Positions 1-5,565 of a DNA stretch of 6,053 nt are shown one piece after another. The position numbers and the translations under genes are program-made. A model generated the notes under the pieces. That model worked only from the letters and a program-made list of their open reading frames with translations. It made no database searches and was not told the DNA's origin. How positions within the stretch are numbered: the stretch's first letter is position 1; every line of letters begins with the position of its first letter. This DNA comes from Candidatus Latescibacterota bacterium (GTDB lineage: Bacteria; Latescibacterota; MVCY01; DTYK01): the NCBI GenBank assembly GCA_012961925.1, contig DTYK01000234.1, positions 1 through 6,053 on the forward strand. Direction: 5' to 3'.

Positions 1-155
1 ATGCCAAGCCATTTTGACAGGAGCTCGATCAGCCGTAAATTGGCCGCACCGCCAACGGGCGGCGCGGTCACCTTTATCCTCAGTCTCCCCTCGCTGTCGT
101 ATCCAACTATCCGGTCTCTTGAAGCCCTGGGCTGTAATCTGACCTTCAGTTGCAT
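1..155 (-). CDS. DUF167/YggU family protein (3' part outside window)
   Basis: This is the start of a small DUF167 (YggU-like) protein, read leftward; 51 codons are visible before the window edge. The family is usually about 95-100 residues, so roughly half is here. The visible part has the family signature: VRLQPRASRDRIVG (residues 5-18), then GRLRIKVTAPPVGGAANLRL (residues 23-42), where the 'TAPPV.G.AN' block is the most conserved stretch. The biochemical role of the family is not established. I chose the ATG at 155 because it begins right before the conserved domain and has a modest purine-rich site (GGGGATGAAGGG) upstream. It lies 16 nt after the DivIVA-domain stop codon, so it is most likely the last or a late gene of the yggS-yggT-divIVA operon. 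The opposite-strand reading frame over the same bases is a shadow. Confidence 0.85.
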   Translation of the reverse strand, partial: MQLKVRLQPRASRDRIVGYDSEGRLRIKVTAPPVGGAANLRLIELLSKWLG

Positions 156-171
156 GGACCCTTCATCCCCA

Positions 172-660
172 TCAGCTTTCGGCCTCCGTCTCTCTCTGAA
201 AGGCCGGTCTTTGCTCCTCGAGCTCAAGTGTCTTGAGCAGCTCCATCTGTGAAGTGGTGAAGGACTTGAGCCTTGCGATAAATGATTCTTTCTGCATCTT
301 AAGGTTTGTGATCTCCTCCTTTATCTTGTTCAGTTCGGCTCTGGCCTCATCGGTCCAGCGTTCTGCCCTTATCTCCGCTTCCTTCATTATCAACTCAGCC
401 TCTCTTTTGGCATTGGCCCTGGTCTCATCGGCCGTGGTCTGGGCTGCCATCAGGGTCTCCTGAAGTGCCTTCTCCAGATCCTTATACCGCTTTAGCGAAT
501 CTTCAAGGCCTTTGACCCTCTCCCTGAGGGAGAAGTCCTCCCTGGCAATCCGCTCAAATTCATCTGCAACCATCTCCAGAAAGGCGTCAACCTCATCTCT
601 GTCATATCCACGGAAGGCCTTTTTAAACTCTTGTTTTCTGATATCAAGGGGGGTCAGCAT
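172..660 (-). CDS. DivIVA domain-containing coiled-coil protein
   Basis: A 162-residue DivIVA-domain protein. The N-terminus MLTPLDIRKQEFKKAFRGYD (1-20) followed by RDEVDAFLE (21-29) is the membrane-binding domain. The F16-R17-G18-Y19 turn corresponds to the FRGY motif of Bacillus subtilis DivIVA, where the Phe and Arg contact the membrane. Residues from about 30 to 135 are rich in E, K, A and L with heptad-like spacing, as expected for a parallel coiled coil; the last 20 or so residues are polar and probably disordered. In Gram-positives DivIVA marks negatively curved membrane at poles and septa. In Gram-negatives carrying short versions the role is less clear, but position next to yggT suggests an envelope or division-related scaffold. 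The start at 660 is preferred over an upstream in-frame ATG at 699: it has a strong GGAGGTGA site 8 nt upstream, matches the family N-terminus exactly, and avoids overlap with the upstream gene. Confidence 0.93.
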   Translation of the reverse strand: MLTPLDIRKQEFKKAFRGYDRDEVDAFLEMVADEFERIAREDFSLRERVKGLEDSLKRYKDLEKALQETLMAAQTTADETRANAKREAELIMKEAEIRAERWTDEARAELNKIKEEITNLKMQKESFIARLKSFTTSQMELLKTLELEEQRPAFQRETEAES

Positions 661-668
661 AACCGGTA

Positions 669-676
669 TCACCTCC
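669..676 (-). promoter_or_regulatory. Ribosome binding site of the DivIVA-domain gene
   Basis: On the minus strand the sequence GGAGGTGA sits 8 nt before the ATG at 660. It is a near-perfect Shine-Dalgarno and decides the start against the longer reading frame from 699, whose ATG lies inside the end of the preceding gene. Confidence 0.8.
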
Positions 677-679
677 GAT

Positions 680-988
680 CTATTGAAGACGGAGCCCAAG
701 TTCCAGTAGAGATCTCACAAGGAAATTTTGCAGGAAGATGATAATAAGGACCACAAGCCACGGGGAGAAGTCTATCCCCGTACTCCACCGGATCCTTGCC
801 GGAAGAAGCCCTCTGACCGCAGAGAGCACCGGCTCTGTGGCCCCATAAAGGAACTGGATTGCTGGATTATAAGGATTTGGGTTAATCCAGGAGATCAGCG
901 CCCTTATGATGATTATCCACATATAAGCTGTCAGAAGGATGCGCAGGAGCTTTGCCACGGCTACCAGAAAATTCCCTATAATAAACAC
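680..988 (-). CDS. YggT family membrane protein
   Basis: A 102-residue YggT-family protein (YlmG in Bacillus, related to plastid CCB3). It has two hydrophobic segments, about residues 4-33 and 76-92. Between them lies the family signature: RALISWINPNPYNPAIQFLY (29-48), then ATEPVLSAVRGLLP (50-63) and GIDFSP (71-76). YggT proteins are inner-membrane proteins linked genetically to division, nucleoid or cofactor-assembly genes; no enzymatic activity is known. The start is a GTG at 988, only 2 nt after the yggS stop, with GGGGG just upstream, so translation is probably coupled to yggS. The gene ends with TAG, 19 nt before the DivIVA-domain start. Length is normal for the family. Confidence 0.92.
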   Translation of the reverse strand: MFIIGNFLVAVAKLLRILLTAYMWIIIIRALISWINPNPYNPAIQFLYGATEPVLSAVRGLLPARIRWSTGIDFSPWLVVLIIIFLQNFLVRSLLELGLRLQ

Positions 989-990
989 AG

Positions 991-1680
991 CTACCCCCGA
1001 GGACCAAAGATGGCCGTGCCTATCCGCACCATATTCGCCCCCTCTTCTATCGCCACCTCAAAATCATTCGTCATCCCCATGGAAAGAACTTCCATTCGGA
1101 CCTCCGGGATGCGGAGGCCTTCTATCTTTTCCTTCAATTCCCTCAGCCTGGCAAAGCAGGGCCTTGCTTCTTCCGGGTTCGAAACCAGAGGGCCGATGGT
1201 CATCAAGCCCCTGATCATTATCCCCTTCAGTGAAGATATCGACTCGACCAGTTCTATTGCCCGGTCAGGAAGGATACCGAATTTGGACTCTTCTGAGGAC
1301 GTATTCACCTGAACAAGTATGTCAACGGTCTTCCCGGAGTCTGAGACCCGCCTGCTTATCTCCTCTGCCAGGCGGAGGCTATCAACCGAATGTATCAGTT
1401 CAAAGATCTCCAGGGCGTGTTTGACCTTATTCCGCTGGAGATGTCCCACCATATGCCATCTAACGGGAAGGTGGAGCTGATCGTATTTGGCCAGGGCCTC
1501 CTGGACCCTGTTCTCTCCGATTATATCAACCCCTGCCCTGATCGCCTCGAGGATCTCCGGGACAGTCCTCGTCTTGGTAACCGCTACCAGGAAGATCTCA
1601 TCTGCAGACCTGCCACAACGCTCTGCGGCCAGGGCAAGTCTCTCCTTCACCCTTTTAAGGTTATCGGCAATTCTTGACAT
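991..1680 (-). CDS. yggS: YggS family pyridoxal 5'-phosphate-binding protein (PLPBP)
   Basis: A 229-residue single-domain, TIM-barrel (alanine racemase N-terminal fold) PLP-binding protein of the YggS/PROSC/YlmE family. These proteins bind PLP without a known catalytic reaction and keep vitamin B6 and amino/keto acid pools balanced in the cytoplasm. Visible motifs in order: VAVTKT with the PLP Schiff-base lysine at K36; GENRVQEALAK (55-65); WHMVGHLQRNKVK (75-87); VQVNTSSEESKFG (123-135); GLMTIGPL (158-165); LSMGMTNDFEVAI (199-211); RIGTAIFG (219-226), where Arg and the small residues bind the phosphate. Nothing is missing. The start is ATG 1680, but a GTG immediately before it at 1683 is equally open; the purine-rich GAGGAA and AGGT upstream do not clearly separate the two. 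The gene opens the leftward operon, faces the divergent promoter region and ends with TAG. Confidence 0.95.
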   Translation of the reverse strand: MSRIADNLKRVKERLALAAERCGRSADEIFLVAVTKTRTVPEILEAIRAGVDIIGENRVQEALAKYDQLHLPVRWHMVGHLQRNKVKHALEIFELIHSVDSLRLAEEISRRVSDSGKTVDILVQVNTSSEESKFGILPDRAIELVESISSLKGIMIRGLMTIGPLVSNPEEARPCFARLRELKEKIEGLRIPEVRMEVLSMGMTNDFEVAIEEGANMVRIGTAIFGPRG

Positions 1681-1703
1681 CACCAGGACCTGTTCCTCAA
1701 AAG

Positions 1704-1715
1704 TATATTAATATA
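1704..1715. other. AT-only 12-bp palindrome in the divergent intergenic region
   Basis: TATATTAATATA is a perfect palindrome lying 24 nt upstream of the yggS ATG. It overlaps the candidate leftward -10 hexamer at 1710-1715, so it could be either just the AT-rich melting region or a small operator. Nothing distinguishes these from sequence alone. Confidence 0.4.
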
Positions 1716-1738
1716 TATACAAAAGCGCTGGTGTGCAA
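1710..1738 (-). promoter_or_regulatory. Candidate sigma70-like promoter for the yggS operon
   Basis: Read leftward, TTGCAC (1738-1733, 3 of 6 matches to TTGACA) and TATATT (1715-1710, 5 of 6 to TATAAT) are separated by 17 nt. This would start transcription near 1703 and leave a leader of about 23 nt before the yggS ATG. Other -10-like hexamers occur in the same AT-rich stretch, for example TATAAT at 1781-1776 and TACAAT at 1769-1764 on this strand. The choice is therefore tentative. Confidence 0.35.
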
Positions 1739-1821
1739 CAAAAAAATCCCCTTCTCCATCCCTATTGTAGCCTAAATTATAAACCTCCAAACCGTTTTTA
1801 TATAAGTTCCATAAAAATGTC

Positions 1822-1850
1822 TTGCCAAATCAGCTATAGATTTTTATATT
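1822..1850 (+). promoter_or_regulatory. Candidate sigma70-like promoter for the FG-GAP protein genes
   Basis: TTGCCA at 1822-1827 (5 of 6 matches to TTGACA) and TATATT at 1845-1850 (5 of 6 to TATAAT) are separated by exactly 17 nt. The predicted transcription start is near 1857, giving a leader of about 70 nt before the ATG at 1930. A perfect TTGACA at 1849-1854 overlaps the end of this -10 but has no good -10 partner 16-18 nt downstream. This is the best promoter in the window and faces the two propeller genes. Confidence 0.5.
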
Positions 1851-1872
1851 GACACTTGTTATCCATTGTTAG

Positions 1873-1886
1873 CATAGCTGCCTATG
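1873..1886 (+). other. Small inverted repeat in the 5' leader
   Basis: CATAG-CTGC-CTATG forms a perfect 5-bp dyad with a 4-nt loop, about 16 nt downstream of the predicted transcription start and about 43 nt before the start codon. It is too short and too AT-rich to be a terminator. It could be a weak operator or leader hairpin, or chance. Confidence 0.25.
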
Positions 1887-1917
1887 AGATCAAAAGAGGA
1901 TGGGCTGCACCATCTGT

Positions 1918-1922
1918 GGAGG
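1918..1922 (+). promoter_or_regulatory. Ribosome binding site selecting the start at 1930
   Basis: GGAGG at 1918-1922 lies 7 nt before the ATG at 1930 and is part of a longer GGAGGAGGGG run. The alternative in-frame ATG at 1900 has its purine run (AGAGG) directly abutting the codon, with no room for ribosome spacing. This site therefore sets the start 10 codons into the longer reading frame, which also puts a normal signal peptide at the N-terminus. Confidence 0.7.
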
Positions 1923-1929
1923 AGGGGTA

Positions 1930-4770
1930 ATGCCGTGTTTCTATAGTAAAGGCCCATGGAGAGTCGGGTTTCTGGTTTCCGTCTCCACACTCCTATTTTT
2001 GACGCTCCCCGGGCATTCACATACGGAAGAGATTCGCGAGGATTTCACGCATCACTTTACCCTCGGTGTTGGCTACATCGACCAACACAAGTATGTCGAA
2101 GCCGTCCATGAGCTAAAGATGGCCTTAAAACTCCGTCCTGACGATCTGCCCACCATGATCAACCTCGGACTCGCCTATCACCACCAACTCAAGTACGACG
2201 ATGCAATAAGTACCTTCACAGAGATTTTGGAAATCAATCCCGATGAACCTTATTCACATTATAATCTGGGTTTCATCTATAAGGTAAAGGGGGAGTTCTC
2301 TGAGGCGAAGGGGGAGTTCCGGAGAGTGTTAGAGATAGATCCATATGACCCTGCGGCTCACTACAACCTCGGTGCTGTATACGCGCAGCAGGACAAATTT
2401 GAACTGGCAATAGATGAGTTTAAGAAGACTATTGAGCTGGCTCCAGATGCTCTCCCCGCTTACTATGCGCTTGCCAGGGCCCTCATGATGGTGGGCAAAA
2501 CGCGGGAGGCCGGAGAGAACATGGCGAAATACCAACAACTTAGAGCCAGTGGGGTGTTTTCCAGCGAAGCTGAGAAGTACTTCCGGGAAGGCAAGTACCT
2601 TGATCCCGTGGAGCTGTTAGAGAAGCCTTCCGGTCAAGAAGAGACGGGAACCCTGGAGGTACAGTTCATTGATGTCACCGCGAAATCCGGCCTGGGAGTT
2701 TCCCATGGTAGAAAGGGCTGGCCTTCCAAGTCTGAATATGAGAGGTTTTTAAGCCTCTTAGGCTCCGGGTCACCTGAGGCAATACAGTCCTCTGAATATA
2801 CCTCTCACTTCAGGAGAAAGATAGCGATGGCCCTTGGCTCTGGCGCCCTGTTCTTTGACTACGATAACGATGGTGACCTTGACCTTTATCTGGTCCGAAG
2901 TTCTGAATCAGAAGACGAGTCCGCCAATATATTATATCGGAATGAAGGGAACGGGACCTTTACAGATGTCACGTCAATTGCCGGTGTCGGAGATAGAGGG
3001 ATGGGGATAGGGTGCGTAGCCGGAGACTATGATAACGATGGTTACGTAGACCTTTACGTCACCAATTATGGGGCAAATGTCCTTTACAGGAACAACGGCG
3101 ACGGGACCTTCTCCGACGTCACCTCTTCCGCTGGAGTGGGTGACATGGGATTCGGCGCCGGGGCGGCCTTTGCCGACTATGACAGCGATGGAGACCTCGA
3201 TATCTATGTAGCGAATTATGTGGACCTGGAGGAGGTCCCTTCCAGTGAATCCCTGAGGTTCCCAGAGGATTTTGTCGGCCAGCCAAACGTCCTTTATCGG
3301 AACAACGGGGATGGGACCTTTACTGATGTGACGGAAGAGGCTGGTGTTGACGGCGGCAAGGGCAGGAGTCTGAGTGTCGTCTTTTTCGATTTTGACAACG
3401 ATCGTTACATCGATATCTATGTGGTGAACGATAGAGACGCCAACATCCTTTACCGAAATAACAGGGATGGGACCTTTACCGATGTAGCTGGGCCATCTGG
3501 CGTTGCTGATCAGAGGGGAGGCAGGGGCGTTGCCGTTGGTGACTATAATAAGGATGGTTGGCTAGACTTGTATGTCACCAACCGACAGGGTGAAGGGAAT
3601 GTCCTCTATCGGAACAGAGGAGATGGGAGCTTTGAACAGGACATCTCGTCTGACGGTGTGCTCCGACCCGGAGGAAAGGGATCAAGCTGGGGGGCGGCAT
3701 TTATCGATTTTGACAACGATAATGATCTTGACCTGTTGGTTGCAGTAGATCCATCTCCTTCAGCGGAGGGATCCTCCGGCTTAATGTCTTTCAGGAATAC
3801 AGGAGACGGTACGTTCTCCGGTGTTATGCTGCTTTCAGGGCTTGCTGAATTCCCTGGGTTAGCCGTCCAGGCAGTTTTGCCTGCCGATTTTGATGACGAC
3901 GGTGATGTTGATCTCCTTCTCACCGGTAGCAATGGATCTGCTGTTATGCTCCGCAACGAAGGCGGGAATCGGAACAACTGGTTGAAAATAAGGCTTGTCG
4001 GCACTAAAAGCAATGTGAGTGGAATCGGGGCAAAGGTGGAGATAAAGTCTGGGAAGATATGGTTGAGGAGGGAGGTTGTCGGCGGATCGGGTTTTCTCGC
4101 TCAACCAGCCATACCGGTGGAATTTGGATTGGCCGATAAGACTACGATCGACCTTGTCAGGGTATATTGGCCCCGGGGAATCAGGCAGTCTTTCGTTAAC
4201 GTTTCAGCAAATCAAACCCTCACAATCGTTGAAACTTCTGCCGAACTTGCCTCCTGCCCAACAGTGTATAGCTGGAATGGTTCTGAATTCACCTTTGTTT
4301 CCGATATCCTTGGGAATGCCGTGGTAGGGTATCTCTTAGGCCCAGGTATGTACAATCCCCCTGACCCGGATGAATATCTCAAGATCGAGGGTTATCAACT
4401 TCAACCCAAGGATGGCCTATACACCATACTCTTTCTGGAACAACTGGGGGAGATAGCATTTTTAGACCAGGCAAAGTTACTTGTCATTGATCATCCCTCG
4501 GATGTCGATGTCTACCCGAACGAGAGATTTCAGGTCTTTCCCCCGTTCCCTGAGTTTGACATAATTGTGGCAAAGGATGCGAGACCACCGGTTTGGGCCG
4601 TGGACGATAATGGGAACGACATCCTCCCACTCCTTGCCGAAAGGGACAGGACCTATCCTGAAGATTTCCAGCTTCTATCCCACCAGGGTTTCGCAGAACC
4701 CCATTCGATAGTCCTTGATCTGGGGGATCTGTCTGACGCCGAGGGGATCTGGTTGATCATTTACGGGTAG
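1930..4770 (+). CDS. Exported TPR / FG-GAP (VCBS) / ASPIC-UnbV protein, ended by an in-frame TAG
   Basis: 946 residues. Residues 1 to about 31 look like a Sec signal peptide (basic start, hydrophobic core VGFLVSVSTLLFLTL), so the protein is probably periplasmic or extracellular. About five TPRs follow (41-72, 73-106, 107-140, 141-174, 175-206), a likely protein-docking module. From about residue 245 an FG-GAP/VCBS propeller begins with FIDVT..SGL. It carries seven calcium-loop motifs starting near residues 310, 367, 416, 487, 538, 593 and 653 (DYDNDGDLD and variants), several followed by a LYRN..GDGTF.DVT strand. An ASPIC/UnbV domain spans about 682-768 (NNWLKIRLVG, GIGAKVEI, VVGGSGFL, VYWPRG, NVSANQTL). 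A conserved C-terminal region starts with CPTVYSWNG and includes DQAKLLVIDHP. The TAG at 4768 stops it abruptly inside this region, and the same frame continues downstream. The function of such CRTAC1-like proteins in bacteria is not established; adhesion or extracellular binding is a guess. Confidence 0.88.
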   Translation: MPCFYSKGPWRVGFLVSVSTLLFLTLPGHSHTEEIREDFTHHFTLGVGYIDQHKYVEAVHELKMALKLRPDDLPTMINLGLAYHHQLKYDDAISTFTEILEINPDEPYSHYNLGFIYKVKGEFSEAKGEFRRVLEIDPYDPAAHYNLGAVYAQQDKFELAIDEFKKTIELAPDALPAYYALARALMMVGKTREAGENMAKYQQLRASGVFSSEAEKYFREGKYLDPVELLEKPSGQEETGTLEVQFIDVTAKSGLGVSHGRKGWPSKSEYERFLSLLGSGSPEAIQSSEYTSHFRRKIAMALGSGALFFDYDNDGDLDLYLVRSSESEDESANILYRNEGNGTFTDVTSIAGVGDRGMGIGCVAGDYDNDGYVDLYVTNYGANVLYRNNGDGTFSDVTSSAGVGDMGFGAGAAFADYDSDGDLDIYVANYVDLEEVPSSESLRFPEDFVGQPNVLYRNNGDGTFTDVTEEAGVDGGKGRSLSVVFFDFDNDRYIDIYVVNDRDANILYRNNRDGTFTDVAGPSGVADQRGGRGVAVGDYNKDGWLDLYVTNRQGEGNVLYRNRGDGSFEQDISSDGVLRPGGKGSSWGAAFIDFDNDNDLDLLVAVDPSPSAEGSSGLMSFRNTGDGTFSGVMLLSGLAEFPGLAVQAVLPADFDDDGDVDLLLTGSNGSAVMLRNEGGNRNNWLKIRLVGTKSNVSGIGAKVEIKSGKIWLRREVVGGSGFLAQPAIPVEFGLADKTTIDLVRVYWPRGIRQSFVNVSANQTLTIVETSAELASCPTVYSWNGSEFTFVSDILGNAVVGYLLGPGMYNPPDPDEYLKIEGYQLQPKDGLYTILFLEQLGEIAFLDQAKLLVIDHPSDVDVYPNERFQVFPPFPEFDIIVAKDARPPVWAVDDNGNDILPLLAERDRTYPEDFQLLSHQGFAEPHSIVLDLGDLSDAEGIWLIIYG
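2932..3640 (+). repeat. In-frame degenerate repeats encoding FG-GAP/VCBS blades
   Basis: Within the propeller region the unit encoding (N)xLYRNxGDGTFxDVT recurs, with the GGGACCTT core near 2953, 3103, 3313 and 3469 and a diverged copy (GGGAGCTT) near 3625. Spacing is roughly 150, 210, 156 and 156 nt, equal to one propeller blade plus loops. These are coding repeats of the protein fold, not a mobile or regulatory element. The adjacent gene at 5566 carries the same unit. Confidence 0.75.
4768..4770 (+). other. In-frame amber codon splitting one open frame
   Basis: A single TAG lies between GGG and GTC CAG TAC. The same frame is open for 946 codons before it and 251 codons after it, and both sides read as one conserved C-terminal region (...GIWLIIYG / VQYSMSSDN...). 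From memory of related proteins, an aromatic residue (Trp or Tyr) usually sits here; one base change would turn TGG, TAT or TAC into TAG. Two other genes in this window (yggS and yggT) end with TAG, so TAG appears to be an ordinary stop codon here. I see no strong hairpin just after it that would suggest programmed readthrough. Confidence 0.85.
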
Positions 4771-4782
4771 GTCCAGTACTCC

Positions 4783-5526
4783 ATGTCCTCAGACAATTTA
4801 GCTGCATCGCAGGCCGGCCTCGAACTTCAAACTCCCACCCTAAAGGTGATAAATAGCAAAGGAGAATGGGAGACGGTTATAGAGGACATGGGCTTTCCGG
4901 CCGGATTGCCCAAGTACATGACGGTGGACTTGACCGGTAAGTTCCTCACCGATGATTACAGGATAAAAATAACCACAAATATGCCCATCTATTGGGATCA
5001 AATCCTGGTCAGTACCTTCTCCGATAGGGGGCCCATTACAGTGACCTCTCTTTATCCTTTCCGTGCTGAGCTGCGGTGGAGGGGATATCCTGAGGTAATG
5101 TTACCAGACGGAAGGTACCCCCCTGTCTATAACCACCATCGTTTGACAGGTCCTGCAATATGGGAGAACCTGGCGGGATATTACACCAGATATGGTGATG
5201 TCACCCCGCTTCTCAAGGAATCGGACGATAAGTATGTGATAATGAGCCATGGTGATGAGGTGGCAATAGACTTTGATGCAACCCTTGTGCCAGCTCTTCC
5301 TGAAGGGTGGTCGAGGGACTTTTTCTTCTATGCAGATGGGTTTAACAAAGACACAGATCCGAACAGTGCTTACTCTTTAACTGTTCAGCCCCTCCCCTTC
5401 CACGAGATGAGCGGCTACCCCTACCCTGAAGACGAGTGTTATCCCTTTGATCCGGAGCATATGAAATATATGGAGGATTACAATACCAGATTGATCAGGT
5501 CTGAATGGGCAGCAATGGTACGTTAA
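4783..5526 (+). CDS. C-terminal fragment of the same FG-GAP/ASPIC protein
   Basis: 247 residues in the same frame as the upstream gene, from the first ATG after the TAG. It has no signal peptide, membrane segment or independent domain start. It begins in mid-fold (SSDNLAASQAGL) and continues with a pattern typical of the C-termini of TPR/CRTAC1-like proteins: WETVIEDMGFPAGLPKYMTV (29-48), IYWDQILV (69-76), AELRWRG (94-100), YYTRYGDVTPLLKESDDKYV (132-151), LPEGWSRDFFFYADG (172-186), PLPFHEMSGYPYP (202-214). The last residues (EYNTR-like DYNTRLIR) look like a genuine C-terminus, and the stop is TAA. A weak AGGT lies 10 nt before the ATG, so reinitiation is possible; the product would lack an export signal and probably stay in the cytoplasm. 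It is best read as the severed end of a protein of about 1,198 residues, not as a separate gene. Confidence 0.8.
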   Translation: MSSDNLAASQAGLELQTPTLKVINSKGEWETVIEDMGFPAGLPKYMTVDLTGKFLTDDYRIKITTNMPIYWDQILVSTFSDRGPITVTSLYPFRAELRWRGYPEVMLPDGRYPPVYNHHRLTGPAIWENLAGYYTRYGDVTPLLKESDDKYVIMSHGDEVAIDFDATLVPALPEGWSRDFFFYADGFNKDTDPNSAYSLTVQPLPFHEMSGYPYPEDECYPFDPEHMKYMEDYNTRLIRSEWAAMVR

Positions 5527-5550
5527 CTGAAACGGGGCACTCAATAAACC

Positions 5551-5558
5551 AAGGAGGT
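5551..5558 (+). promoter_or_regulatory. Ribosome binding site of the second FG-GAP gene
   Basis: AAGGAGGT at 5551-5558 is a full Shine-Dalgarno sequence 7 nt before the ATG at 5566. It lies in a 39-nt gap after the upstream TAA. No promoter or terminator is evident in the gap, so the gene is probably co-transcribed with the one before it. Confidence 0.8.
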
Positions 5559-5565
5559 GTCAGCA

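Noticed and set aside
661..699. Longer start of the DivIVA-domain protein at 699.
   Set aside because: It overlaps the end of yggT and adds 13 residues not seen in the family; the ATG at 660 has a strong Shine-Dalgarno and matches the DivIVA N-terminus.
728..1312. A 194-codon plus-strand open frame across yggT and yggS.
   Set aside because: It is antisense to two clearly recognisable genes, spans their junction and has low-complexity, Pro/Arg/Ser-rich content with no family resemblance.
1849..1877. Promoter based on the perfect TTGACA at 1849-1854.
   Set aside because: The hexamer 17 nt downstream is GCATAG, a poor -10; the TTGCCA-17-TATATT pair just upstream scores better overall.
1900..1929. 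Longer N-terminus of the TPR-propeller protein from the ATG at 1900, adding a CxxC-containing leader (MGCTICGGGV).
   Set aside because: The purine run abuts this ATG with no spacing, while GGAGG sits 7 nt before the ATG at 1930, from which a normal signal peptide begins. The extra ten residues are largely the translated ribosome binding site.
3606..4013. A 135-codon minus-strand open frame inside the propeller gene.
   Set aside because: It is the antisense shadow of Asp/Gly-rich repeats, giving Ser/Pro-rich sequence with no recognisable domain.
4768..4815. Pyrrolysine insertion at the TAG with a downstream stem-loop element.
   Set aside because: No convincing hairpin follows the TAG, the protein is not a methylamine methyltransferase, and other genes here end with TAG. 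It is kept only as one untested possibility in the findings.
5527..5550. Possible terminator between the two propeller genes.
   Set aside because: No inverted repeat followed by a T run is present in the short gap.
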